This document shows, piece by piece, positions 1-8,104 of a DNA stretch of 64,000 nt. Position 1 is the stretch's first letter, and every line of letters begins with the position of its first letter. This DNA is from Streptomyces tropicalis. GTDB taxonomy: Bacteria; Actinomycetota; Actinomycetes; Streptomycetales; Streptomycetaceae. The stretch is from assembly GCF_029269835.1 (NCBI RefSeq), contig NZ_JARJBB010000005.1, forward strand, positions 310,001 to 374,000, given 5' to 3'. Under the pieces are notes generated by a model that ran no database searches, had not been told where the DNA came from, and saw only the letters and a list, made by a program, of their open reading frames with translations. The position numbers were made by a program, and so were the translations under genes.

Positions 1-3000
1 GTGCCGCATCAGGTCGACGACGGCGAAGCGCAGTCCGCGGTCGCGGGCCCGGGCGAGCACCTGGAGGGAGCGGATGGAGTCGCCGCCGAGGGCGAAGTAG
101 TTGTCGAGCGCGCCGACCTTCTCGTGGCCGAGCACCTGCTGCCAGATCTCGGCGAGCGCGGTCTCGACCGGTCCGCTCGGCGGCTCGTACGCCGCCGCCG
201 GGGTGAGCGAGCCGGCGGCGGTGCCGGGGTCCGGCAGGGCGCCGCGGTCGGTCTTGCCGTTGGCGGTGAGGGGCAGCTCGGGCAGGGTGACGAAGGCGGC
301 GGGGATCATGTAGCCGGGCAGCCGGGCGGCGAGGTGGGTGCGGAGACCGTCCAGGGTGAGGCCGTCCGGGCTCGGGGCGGCCGTGGTGGGGCCGTCCGGG
401 CTCGGGGCGGCCGTGGTGGGGCCGTCGGGGGCCGGGCCCTCGGGGGCGGCCGGGACCAGGTAGGCGGCCAGTACGGGGGTGCCGGTGGCGTCCGGGACCA
501 CGCGGGCGACGGCGGCGGCGACCCCGGGGTGCGCGGCGAGCGCCGCCTCGATCTCGCCGAGCTCGATCCGGAAGCCCCGCAGCTTGACCTGGTCGTCGAT
601 GCGGCCGAGGTACTCGAGTTCGCCGTCGGCGCGCAGCCGGGCCAGGTCTCCGGTCCGGTACAGCCGCTCCCCCGAGGGCGCGGTCGGGAAGCGTTCCGCT
701 GTCAGCCCGGGGCGGTTGAGGTAGCCGCGGGCGAGGCCCGCCCCGGCGACGTACAGCTCTCCGGCGGCGCCGCGCGGGACGGGCCGGCCCCGGCCGTCCA
801 GCAGGTGCAGCGCCAGGTCCGGAATGGGGACGCCGATGACGCTGCCCCGGCCCTCCGCCGCGTCACGGGCGGTGAGCGGACGGTAGGTGACGTGCACCGT
901 GGTCTCGGTGATGCCGTACATGTTGACCAGCCGGGGCGAGGCGTCGCCGTGCCGCCCGAACCAGCCGGTGAGCGCGCCGACGTCCAGTGCCTCACCGCCG
1001 AACACCACGTGCCGCAGGGCGAGTTCGGCGCCGGGGGCGCCGGGGCCGCGCTCGGCGTCGACGCGGTCGAGCTGGTGGAAGGCGGACGGGGTCTGGTTGA
1101 GGACGGTCACCGCCTCGTCGCCGAGCAGCCGGCGGAACTCCTCCGGGGACCGGCTGGTCGCGTACGGCACCACGACGAGCCGTCCGCCGTGGAGCAGGGC
1201 GCCCCACAGCTCCCACACGGAGAAGTCGAAGGCGATGGAGTGGAAGAGGGTCCAGACGTCGTCGGGGCCGAAGCCGAACCAGTGCCGGGTGGAGCCGAAC
1301 AGGCGGGTGATGTTGCGGTGCGGCACCAGGGTGCCCTTGGGGCGGCCGGTGGAGCCGGAGGTGTAGATGGCGTAGGCGAGGTGGTCGGGGGTGACGCCGC
1401 TGACCGGGGCGGTGCCGGGCAGCGCGGCGAGCAGCTCCGTGTCCGCCGCCAGGTCCACCGTGTGCTCCGGGCCGTCGTCCAGGAGCGGAAGGGTGGCGGT
1501 GGTGGCGACGACGTGGCCGAGGCCGGCGTCTTCGACGATGTGGCGCAGCCGCTCCGGCGGGTTGTCCGGGTCGAGCGGCAGGTACGCGCCGCCCGCCTTC
1601 AGGATGCCCAGCAGGCCGATCACCAGTTCGGCGGAGCGGGGCAGGCAGAGGCCGACGAGGGTGTCGGGGCGCACGCCGAGGGCGCGCAGCCGGTGGGCCA
1701 CCCGGTTGGCCCGGCGGTCCACCTCGGCGTAGGTGAGTCGCCGTCCGCCGTCGGTGACGGCCACCGCGTCGGGGGTGCGGGCGGCGTGCCGGGCGAACTC
1801 CTCGTGGGCGCAGCGCACTTCGCCGGCCGGTTCGGCACCGGAGGCCGGCGGCACGGAGGTGAGCGGGCGCGTCTCCGCCTCCGGCAGCATCGGCAGCCGG
1901 GACAGGGGCAGGCCGGGATCGGCGACGGCCCCGGCGAGCAGCGTCAGGTAGTGCCGGGTGAACCGCTCCACGGTGGCGGCCTCGTACAGGTCGGCGCGGT
2001 ACTCCAGCCGGCAGCGGAGACCGTCGTCGGACCGTACGACGTCGAAGGTCAGGTCGAACTTGGCGGTGCCGGGCGGGCCGTCGAGCAGCCGGGCGCGCGG
2101 ACCGGGCAGCGACGCGGTGGCCGCCCGCTCGTCGTGGAGGCCGAAGACGACGTCGAAGAAGGGGGCGCGGTCGCCGCTGCGCTCGGGGTTGAGGTGCTCG
2201 ACGATCCGCTCGAAGGGCAGGTCCTGGTGGTCCTGGGCGTCCGCGACGGTCTCCCGCAGCCGCGCCAGGTGGTCGGCGAAGCGGGGGTCGTCGGAGAGGT
2301 CGGAGCGGACGACCAGGGTGTTGACGAAGAGGCCGACGGTGTCCGCGAACTCGGCGCGGTTGCGGTTGGCGGCCGGGGTGCCGACCAGCACGTCCTCGCT
2401 GCCGGTCCAGCGGCTGAGGACGGTCTGGAACGCGGCCAGCGTCGCGGAGTAGAGGGTGCTGCCCGACTCCCGGCAGAGCGCCTCCAGCCGCTCCAGGACG
2501 TCGCCGGGGACGACGGCCTCGTGGACGGCGGCGGTACGGGGTGCGGCGGCCGCGGCGGGACGGTGGTCGGCGGGCAGGCCCGAGGAGGGCAGCTCACCGG
2601 CCAGCCGGTCGGCCCAGTAGGCGAGTTGGCGCTCCGCGGCAGGGCTGTGCAGCCACTCCTCCTGCCACTCCGAGAAGTCGGCGTACTGGAATTCCGGCCC
2701 GTCCTCGGACACGGCCTGCTCCGGCCGTGCGCCGGTGCGGGCCGCGTAGGCGGTGAGGAGTTCCCGGAGCAGGATCTCGATCGACCAGCCGTCGCCGACG
2801 ATGTGGTGCATGCCCAGGGCGAGTACGGCGCCTTCACCGCCCTCCCGGCGCAGCAGCGCGGCCCGGAAGAGGGGGCCGGCCGCCAGGTCGAAGGGGCGCC
2901 GGTGCTGCGCCTCGGTCCAGCGCTCCACGTCGGCGGGGCCGCGGGCGGTGTCCGCGGACCAGTCGAGCTCGGCGGAGGCGTCGACGTGCTGGAGCACCTC

Positions 3001-3240
3001 CCCGTCGCGCAGCACGAACCGGGTGCGCAGGGCCTCGTGCCGGTCCAGCAACCCCTGGGCGCAGGCCCGCAGGGCGTCGGCGTCCACCGCGCCGTCCAGG
3101 GCACACAGGACGGGCATGTGATACGTCGGTCTGCTCCCCTCCATCTCCTGGAGGAAGTACATCCGCTGCTGGGCGCGCGAGGCGCGGAATACGGTGACCG
3201 ACGGCTCGGTGAACGGTTCGGCCGGAACGTGAGTGGCCAA
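1..3240 (-). CDS. Non-ribosomal peptide synthetase, C-A-PCP module (3' end beyond window)
   Basis: The first 1080 residues form one elongation module. A condensation domain occupies about 15-440, with the catalytic HHIVGDG motif near residue 145. An adenylation domain follows (A3 motif YTSGSTGRPKG near 627, A5 motif NMYGITETT, A10-like LPLTANGK). A carrier domain carries the phosphopantetheine serine in GGDS at about residue 1055. Lining the A domain up by eye with GrsA gives specificity residues D-F-W-N-V-G-M-V-H-K. The known threonine code is DFWNIGMVHK, so Thr is the inferred substrate. The N-terminal C domain implies an upstream partner or starter unit. A TTG start at 3240 was chosen because GAGGGAG lies just upstream and no better in-frame start is present. 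No MbtH or export gene is visible here, so the product is unknown. The protein continues past the left edge. Confidence 0.93.
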   Translation of the reverse strand, partial: MATHVPAEPFTEPSVTVFRASRAQQRMYFLQEMEGSRPTYHMPVLCALDGAVDADALRACAQGLLDRHEALRTRFVLRDGEVLQHVDASAELDWSADTARGPADVERWTEAQHRRPFDLAAGPLFRAALLRREGGEGAVLALGMHHIVGDGWSIEILLRELLTAYAARTGARPEQAVSEDGPEFQYADFSEWQEEWLHSPAAERQLAYWADRLAGELPSSGLPADHRPAAAAAPRTAAVHEAVVPGDVLERLEALCRESGSTLYSATLAAFQTVLSRWTGSEDVLVGTPAANRNRAEFADTVGLFVNTLVVRSDLSDDPRFADHLARLRETVADAQDHQDLPFERIVEHLNPERSGDRAPFFDVVFGLHDERAATASLPGPRARLLDGPPGTAKFDLTFDVVRSDDGLRCRLEYRADLYEAATVERFTRHYLTLLAGAVADPGLPLSRLPMLPEAETRPLTSVPPASGAEPAGEVRCAHEEFARHAARTPDAVAVTDGGRRLTYAEVDRRANRVAHRLRALGVRPDTLVGLCLPRSAELVIGLLGILKAGGAYLPLDPDNPPERLRHIVEDAGLGHVVATTATLPLLDDGPEHTVDLAADTELLAALPGTAPVSGVTPDHLAYAIYTSGSTGRPKGTLVPHRNITRLFGSTRHWFGFGPDDVWTLFHSIAFDFSVWELWGALLHGGRLVVVPYATSRSPEEFRRLLGDEAVTVLNQTPSAFHQLDRVDAERGPGAPGAELALRHVVFGGEALDVGALTGWFGRHGDASPRLVNMYGITETTVHVTYRPLTARDAAEGRGSVIGVPIPDLALHLLDGRGRPVPRGAAGELYVAGAGLARGYLNRPGLTAERFPTAPSGERLYRTGDLARLRADGELEYLGRIDDQVKLRGFRIELGEIEAALAAHPGVAAAVARVVPDATGTPVLAAYLVPAAPEGPAPDGPTTAAPSPDGPTTAAPSPDGLTLDGLRTHLAARLPGYMIPAAFVTLPELPLTANGKTDRGALPDPGTAAGSLTPAAAYEPPSGPVETALAEIWQQVLGHEKVGALDNYFALGGDSIRSLQVLARARDRGLRFAVVDLMRH
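361..420. repeat. Two exact tandem 30-bp copies inside the NRPS A domain
   Basis: Positions 361-390 and 391-420 are identical, and a degraded third copy starts at 421. On the coding strand they give a repeated Pro/Asp/Gly/Thr/Ala linker (PDGPTTAAPS twice) between the A-domain core and the C-terminal subdomain. The length is a multiple of three, so the frame is kept. Confidence 0.9.
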
Positions 3241-3382
3241 GACGACTCCCTCGGCGGCGCGCCTTCCCGGCGCGCGGCGCTGACTCCCACTGGCTGGCTG
3301 ACACCACGCTAGGGGCGCAGAGGGAAGGAGATAAGTCCCGTTTAGCCGGTCCCCGAATCACGTGACACGACCGGACACGGGG

Positions 3383-3440
3383 CCTCGGCCTTCCGCCCGA
3401 ACTCCGCGCGTTCGCGCGGAGTTCGGGCGGAAGGCCGAGG
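3383..3440. terminator. Perfect 28-bp inverted repeat, probable terminator
   Basis: Arms 3383-3410 and 3413-3440 are perfect reverse complements separated by TT. The structure lies downstream of the FGE-like gene (ends at 3543, minus strand) and upstream of the NRPS start. The outer 16 bp of the right arm are repeated directly at 3445-3460, followed by two diverged ~21-bp copies to about 3500. A role in ending FGE-like transcription and insulating the NRPS promoter is inferred. Confidence 0.7.
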
Positions 3441-3542
3441 GAGTGGGCGGAAGGCCGAGGAGGGCCGGCCGAAGACCGAGGAGGGTCGGCCGAAGGACGG
3501 CGGCGGGCCCCCGGGCGGATGCCGGAGGGGCCGGTCCGCGGC

Positions 3543-4250
3543 TCAGGCCGACCGGGCGACGCGGAAGCCGAGATCGTCGATGCGGAAGGTGGGATGGCTC
3601 TTGCGCCGGCACGCGGCCCGGCACCCCCGCGGCGGGTCGTAGGCGCCGCCGCCCCGGAAGACGCGGTACGGCCCGTACACGCGCGGGTCGTAGACGTCCC
3701 AGCACCACTCCCACACGTTGCCGATCATGTCGTGGAGGCCCCACGCGTTCGGCGCCTTCTCCCCCACCGGGTGCACCGCGCCGCCGGAGTTGCCGCGGTA
3801 CCAGGCGATGTCGTCCAGATCCCCGTACCGGACGCCTGGAGTCCCGGCACGGCAGGCGTGCTCCCACTCCGCCTCGGTCGGGAGGCGGTAGCCGCCGGCG
3901 CCCGCGTCGCAGACCGCGTCCAGGGCGTCGGGCCCGTCGCCGAGGGTGTAGCAGGGTCGGAGCCCGGCCCCGCGGGACAGCAGGTTGCAGTAGGCCACGG
4001 CGTCCCGCCACGACACGTCGGTGACCGGCGCACGCGGTCCGGCAGCGCTCGCGGGGGCCGCGCCCGTGACCGCCGCGTACTGCTCCCGGGTGACGGGGTG
4101 CGGGGCGAGCAGGAAGTCCGCGACCTCCGCCTCCCAGTCCGTGCCCGTCCCCTCGTCGCGCAGCGCGACGGTGCCGCCCGGCACGTGGACCAGCCCGCTC
4201 CCCGCCCGGCTCCCCGCCCGCTCGCTGCCCGCCTGCACGTCCCCGTCCAC
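3543..4250 (-). CDS. Formylglycine-generating-enzyme-fold (SUMF1/FGE-sulfatase) protein
   Basis: This 235-residue protein matches the FGE-sulfatase fold: VPGG near the N terminus, the PVTREQYAAV segment, VTDVSWRDAVAYCN, YRLPTEAEWEHACR, the GNVWEWCWDVYD segment, and a C-terminal LGFRVARS. True FGEs oxidise a sulfatase cysteine to formylglycine with two cysteines five residues apart. Here the cysteines are 210 and 214, only four apart, so that chemistry is uncertain. Other members of the fold are substrate-binding or serve as C-type-lectin-like modules. There is no signal peptide and no sulfatase gene nearby. The start is uncertain because the first ~18 residues are low complexity; the conserved core begins at about residue 19. 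Confidence 0.85.
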   Translation of the reverse strand: MDGDVQAGSERAGSRAGSGLVHVPGGTVALRDEGTGTDWEAEVADFLLAPHPVTREQYAAVTGAAPASAAGPRAPVTDVSWRDAVAYCNLLSRGAGLRPCYTLGDGPDALDAVCDAGAGGYRLPTEAEWEHACRAGTPGVRYGDLDDIAWYRGNSGGAVHPVGEKAPNAWGLHDMIGNVWEWCWDVYDPRVYGPYRVFRGGGAYDPPRGCRAACRRKSHPTFRIDDLGFRVARSA

Positions 4251-4432
4251 GTCGCCCCCGTCCCCGCCGCGGGTTGCCCGCGGCCTCCGTGGCGATCCTA
4301 GGGCGACCGACGGCGAGCGCCTTGGCCGGTGACGGACGAGGGGGGCCGGCGGCGGGCGGCCGCGAGGAACTCAGCCGGTCGTCACGACGGACCGGCCGGT
4401 GGTGCGTTGCCAGGCGGTCACGGGCAGCCCGG

Positions 4433-4514
4433 CCGGTGGCACGCGGGCAACCCGACCGGTGGCACCCAGGCAGCCGACCGGCGGCACGCAGGCAACCCGA
4501 CCGGCGACACGCGG
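4433..4514. repeat. 22-23 bp tandem repeat array, 3.5 copies
   Basis: Units at 4433-4455, 4456-4477 and 4478-4500, plus a partial copy at 4501-4514, share the pattern CCGGYGGCACSCRGGCARCC followed by CGA or GA. The array is non-coding as far as I can tell. It is too short and lacks spacers, so it is not CRISPR. Confidence 0.75.
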
Positions 4515-4721
4515 CTCCGCAGCGGCCGGCGGAGCAGCCGGCCGGACGGGCGGTGCGGTACCCGGCACCGGAGACGTCGTGGGCGGAACGGCGCGCGCGC
4601 CGTGGCCCCGGACCGGGCGGCCGGCAGGACGCCGCGCGGCCGGGGCCGCACCGGAGGGCCGCCCGCCTCGTCGGCCCGTGGTCACCGCGCGGGCGGCCGA
4701 CGCCGTCGTCGCGGGCCCCGG

Positions 4722-4738
4722 TCACCCTCGGAGGGTGA
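4722..4738. promoter_or_regulatory. Palindrome TCACCCT-N3-AGGGTGA upstream of the repeat-protein gene
   Basis: A perfect 7-bp inverted repeat ends 34 bp before the GTG start at 4773. The position suits a transcription-factor operator. No regulator has been tied to it, so the function is inferred from location only. Confidence 0.4.
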
Positions 4739-4772
4739 AGCGGGCCCGCGCACGCGGTGGTCTGATACGGGC

Positions 4773-6188
4773 GTGAGTGAGACCCCGGACGACCCGACCC
4801 GCCGGCTGCCACCGGGCGGAGCGGACGGGAACGGCCGGGACGGGCAGGAGCGCCGGGCGGCCGCGGAGGGTCGGGACCGGTCGGCACTCTCCGGTGCCAC
4901 CCGCCTGGTCCTGGGGGCGGCGGGCCTGGCCGCGGACGCCGTCGCCGCCGCCCGCCCGCCGGTCCCGCGTCCGCCGTCGGCGGTGGCACGGTCCGCGGCA
5001 CCGCTCGCGGACGCCGCGCTGGGCCTCGCGCTGGAGGCGCAGCGCCGGTCGCTGTCCGTCGTCTCCTCCGCGGCCGGCCGCACCGCGCGCACGATGCGCA
5101 CCGCGACCCGGTGGCTGGTGCCGCCCGGGGTGCTCGACGCCCTCGGCCGCCGGATCGACGACTGGAGCGCGCGGGGAGCGTCCGAGCGGACGCGGGCACG
5201 CGGCGAGGTCCTGCCCCTGGCGCGGGCGTTCGTCCGGTCCCTGACGGCGGCCGTGGTCGAGGAGATCGACCTCGACGCCGTGGCCGACCGGCTCGACGTG
5301 GACCGCGTCGCCGCCCGCATCGACGTGAACGCCCTGCTGGACCGCATCGACGTCGACGCCGTCCTCGACCGCGTCGACCTGGACGCCGTGCTGCGCCGCG
5401 TGGACCTCGACGCGCTGCTGCGGCGCGTCGACCTGGACACCGCGGTCGCCCGGGTGGACGCGGACGCGCTGCTCCGCCGCGTCGACGTCGACGCCGTGGT
5501 GGCCCGGGTCGACCTGGACGCCCTGCTGGACCGGGTCGACCTCGACGCCGTCGCCGACCGGCTCGACGTGGACCGTGTCGCCGCCCGCATCGACCTGGAC
5601 ACGGTGCTGGCCGGGGTGGACCTCGACCGGGTGCTGGCCCGGGTCGACCTGGACGCCCTGCTGGCGCGCCTGGACCTGGCGGCGTACACGGGGCAGGTGC
5701 TGGAGGAACTGGACGTCGGGCGGATCGTCCGGGACACCGGCGGCAGCATCACCGCGGAGACGGTGGACGCCTTCCGCGAGCAGAACGTGCGCGCCGACCG
5801 GTTCGTGCAGCGGCTGACCGACCGGCTGCTGCACCGCGCGGAGGGCGGGCCGCCGGGCGCCGCCTCGCCCCCGGCGTCCCCCGGCGCACCCCTGCCGCCG
5901 GGCGCGCCACCGGCCCCTTCCGCCCCTCCCACCGGCCCGCCGCGGGCCACCGCCCCGGCCGTGGGCACCCCGCCCGGGGCCGCGTCCCCGGACGGGCACG
6001 AGCCGGAGGGGTCCGGCGGCGGACCGGAGCCTGCGCGGTCGGACGAGGGACGCCCTCCGCCGCGACCCGGCGACCGGCGCCCCCCGGAACGGTCCGGTGA
6101 CGCGGACGGCCCGGAGCAGTCCGGCGGCGGGCCGGCCGCACGGCCCGCGGACCGGCTCCGGCCGGCCGGGCCGGAGGCACCGCCGTGA
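4773..6188 (+). CDS. Nonapeptide (DLDAVLxRV) repeat protein, RDD-protein partner
   Basis: The 471-residue protein has three parts. The first ~165 residues are Ala/Arg-rich with amphipathic segments. Residues 166-300 are fifteen uninterrupted copies of a nine-residue unit, consensus D-[LV]-D-[AR]-[VL]-[LA]-x-R-[VIL]. The last ~130 residues are a disordered Pro/Gly/Ala tail. Strict alternation of acidic and hydrophobic positions suggests a regular helical or solenoid scaffold, but I know of no assigned activity. The GTG at 4773 was chosen because upstream sequence is non-coding. The stop overlaps the RDD gene start, so the two products are probably made together and may interact at the membrane. 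Confidence 0.85.
   Translation: MSETPDDPTRRLPPGGADGNGRDGQERRAAAEGRDRSALSGATRLVLGAAGLAADAVAAARPPVPRPPSAVARSAAPLADAALGLALEAQRRSLSVVSSAAGRTARTMRTATRWLVPPGVLDALGRRIDDWSARGASERTRARGEVLPLARAFVRSLTAAVVEEIDLDAVADRLDVDRVAARIDVNALLDRIDVDAVLDRVDLDAVLRRVDLDALLRRVDLDTAVARVDADALLRRVDVDAVVARVDLDALLDRVDLDAVADRLDVDRVAARIDLDTVLAGVDLDRVLARVDLDALLARLDLAAYTGQVLEELDVGRIVRDTGGSITAETVDAFREQNVRADRFVQRLTDRLLHRAEGGPPGAASPPASPGAPLPPGAPPAPSAPPTGPPRATAPAVGTPPGAASPDGHEPEGSGGGPEPARSDEGRPPPRPGDRRPPERSGDADGPEQSGGGPAARPADRLRPAGPEAPP
5268..5672 (+). repeat. Fifteen 27-bp in-frame repeats encoding nonapeptides
   Basis: The repeats encode residues 166-300 of the preceding protein. Units 1-2 and units 11-12 are nearly identical over 57 bp although 270 bp apart, which points to block duplication of ten units or gene conversion in addition to single-unit expansion. 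Confidence 0.9.
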
Positions 6189-6685
6189 CCGCGGTGACCC
6201 GGGCGCACGGCCCGGCCGAACCCGGCCTGCAGGGCCTTCCCGCGGGCATCGTCTCGCGCGCGGTCGCGGCCGCCGTGGACGCGCTCGTCGTCACGGCCCT
6301 GGTGCTGGCGATCGATCTCGGCATCGGGGCGGTCGCGTACCTGCTGCTGGGGCCGCCGTTCTCACCTCCTGACGCGGGTGCCTGGATCACCTTCGGCTGG
6401 GGCGCGGTGGTGGCCGTGGGCTACCTGGCCGGCAACTGGGCCGTCTCGGGGCGGACCGTCGGGGACCAGCTCATGGGGCTGCGGGTGACGCGCCGGTCGG
6501 GTGGCCGGCTCCGCCCGGGTGCCGCCACGGTGCGGGCCGTGCTGTGGATCGCCGCCCCCTGGGGTCTGCTGTGGGTCCCCGTCAGCCGCCGCCGGGCCTC
6601 GGTGCAGGACCTCGTCGTCGGCAGCTGCGTCGTCCACGACTGGTACGGCCGGTCACGCCCGCCGGGACACCACGGGCACAGGTGA
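6185..6685 (+). CDS. RDD family integral membrane protein
   Basis: The 166-residue protein has the RDD-family layout. A membrane segment at about 24-60 follows an Arg (VSRAVAAAVDALVV), a second lies at about 70-90, then comes the SGRTVGDQLMGLRVTR signature, and a third hydrophobic segment at 112-132 precedes a Cys-containing tail. RDD proteins are polytopic; a few act as ion antiporters, but the substrate here is unknown. The GTG start lies inside the stop region of the nonapeptide-repeat gene (4-nt overlap), indicating translational coupling. Confidence 0.88.
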   Translation: MTAVTRAHGPAEPGLQGLPAGIVSRAVAAAVDALVVTALVLAIDLGIGAVAYLLLGPPFSPPDAGAWITFGWGAVVAVGYLAGNWAVSGRTVGDQLMGLRVTRRSGGRLRPGAATVRAVLWIAAPWGLLWVPVSRRRASVQDLVVGSCVVHDWYGRSRPPGHHGHR

Positions 6686-6884
6686 GAGCGACGGGCGCCG
6701 GGCGAGTGCGACACCCGTACGGCACGAAGGCCGCGCCCACCACGCGGCGGCCACGGGCACGCAGCCCCGGGACGGGTCCGGCGGGGCACACGGCGGCGGG
6801 GCCGGCGCGGTCCACCCCACCGGCCCCGTCGGACCCGTCCCGCACGCGCCGCCCCACCGGGCGCGGCGCCCGTCGCCGTCCGGC

Positions 6885-7325
6885 TCAGCGGAGGCCCGGT
6901 CCGCCGCTCCGGTAGACGTCCTCGCGGGCCAGGACGCACAGCGCCCAGACCACCAGCCCGGAGAACGCGATCAGCACGACCGACCACACCGGCGAGTACG
7001 GCAGTGAGAGGAAGCCGGCGATGATCACGAACGCGGCCACGACCACGCCACCGATCCGCGCCCAGCGGGCGCCCTGGAAGATGCCCATGCTGACCAGCAC
7101 GGCGACGGCGCCGAGGACCAGGTGGACCCAGCCCCAGCCGGTGAGGTCGAACTGGAAGGCGTAGGAGCGGGTGGCGACGAAGACGTCGTCCTGGGCGATG
7201 CCCATGACACCCCGGAAGATGGACAGCATTCCGGCGATCATCAGCATCACACCGGCGAAGACGGTGACTCCGCCGGCCCACGGATGCTTCGCCGCCTGCG
7301 GGGCGGCGGGAGGGGTCGCGGTCAT
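6885..7325 (-). CDS. Four-helix membrane protein, DUF7144-like
   Basis: A 146-residue protein with a short Pro/Ala cytoplasmic N terminus and four predicted membrane spans (about 18-42, 65-84, 88-106, 110-132). A typical loop with DDVFVATRSYAFQFD lies between spans 1 and 2. This layout is common in small actinobacterial membrane proteins of unknown role. It lies 38 bp downstream of the SHOCT-domain gene on the same strand and may be co-transcribed. No catalytic motif is visible. Confidence 0.75.
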   Translation of the reverse strand: MTATPPAAPQAAKHPWAGGVTVFAGVMLMIAGMLSIFRGVMGIAQDDVFVATRSYAFQFDLTGWGWVHLVLGAVAVLVSMGIFQGARWARIGGVVVAAFVIIAGFLSLPYSPVWSVVLIAFSGLVVWALCVLAREDVYRSGGPGLR

Positions 7326-7363
7326 GTGCGGGCCTCGATTCGCATCTCGTCCGTCACGCCCGC

Positions 7364-7972
7364 TCAGCGGCGGGGGTCGGAGGTGACGGGGCGGTCCGGC
7401 GCGGGAGCCCCCGCGGTCGCGGGAGGAACGGCGCCCTCAGGACCTCCGGGCAGCGTGGACGCTCCGGGCGCCGGGGCGGCTCCGGGTGCCGGGGCCGCGG
7501 GACCGCCCGGGGCCGCGGCGGACCCGGACGCGCCGGACGGCGCCGGTCCGGTCGCGGCGGCGCCGAGGAGGTGTTCCTTGGCCCGCGCGAACTCCTCGTC
7601 GCTGACGTCGCCCCGGGCGCGCAGCTCGGAGAGCCGGGCGAGGTCGTCGACCGTGCCGGAGCCGCCGGAGCCGGCGGCCTGCCGGACGTAGGCGTCGAAG
7701 GCCTTCTGCTGGGCGCGCGCGTGCTCGACGTCGCGGCGGCCCATGCCCTTGCCGCGGGCGATCAGGTACACGAGGACGCCGAGGAACGGCAGCACGAGGA
7801 CGAAGATCAGCCAGCCGGCCTTGCCCCAGCCGCTCAGCTCGTCGTCGCGGAAGACGTCGAAGACGACCTTGAAGAGCAGGACGAACCACATGATCCACAG
7901 GAAGAACCACAGCATGGTCCAGAAGGCGCTCAACAGCGGGAAGTCGTACGCCAGGTACATCGGTGCGTTCAT
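7364..7972 (-). CDS. PLDc_N/SHOCT-domain membrane protein
   Basis: Of 202 residues, the first ~75 contain two membrane helices separated by a short basic/acidic loop (FRDDELSGWGKAGW), the pattern of the PLDc_N membrane anchor. Residues about 108-137 (DDLARLSELRARGDVSDEEF) form a SHOCT motif, a short helical module found at protein termini and linked to oligomerisation. The last ~65 residues are a disordered Pro/Ala/Gly tail. ATG at 7972 is preceded by GGAGG. The function is unknown; the family is often linked to envelope stress. Confidence 0.8.
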   Translation of the reverse strand: MNAPMYLAYDFPLLSAFWTMLWFFLWIMWFVLLFKVVFDVFRDDELSGWGKAGWLIFVLVLPFLGVLVYLIARGKGMGRRDVEHARAQQKAFDAYVRQAAGSGGSGTVDDLARLSELRARGDVSDEEFARAKEHLLGAAATGPAPSGASGSAAAPGGPAAPAPGAAPAPGASTLPGGPEGAVPPATAGAPAPDRPVTSDPRR

Positions 7973-8104
7973 GTCTCTCCTCCGTTCCGGGCCCGGCCCG
8001 GCCGCGGCGCTGTGCCGCCCTCAGCGTGCGCGCGGCGAGACATCGGCGGCCTCACCCGGGACGGGTGAGCACGCCCCCGCGGGACCGGGCGCACGCGGTG
8101 CACC

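Larger units (their letters stand above)
4251..4772. other. Intergenic region with short tandem repeats and a promoter-proximal palindrome
   Basis: This 522-bp gap separates two divergent genes. Reading frames across it are low-complexity Arg/Pro/Gly and look non-coding. It holds an array of 22-23 bp repeats (4433-4514) and a 17-nt palindrome (4722-4738). The shared promoters of the FGE-like gene and the repeat-protein gene must lie here, but I cannot point to convincing -35/-10 boxes. Confidence 0.6.

Noticed and set aside
1..3312. A 1103-residue open frame on the plus strand across the NRPS
   Set aside because: It is the mirror of the NRPS frame on the other strand; the minus strand gives clear C, A and PCP motifs, and the plus frame has none.
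4433..4514. Possible CRISPR array
   Set aside because: Units are contiguous without unique spacers and no cas genes are nearby.
4329..4772. 5' extension of the nonapeptide gene to an upstream ATG
   Set aside because: The extension is low-complexity Arg/Gly sequence encoded by the tandem repeats; the GTG at 4773 opens the recognisable protein.
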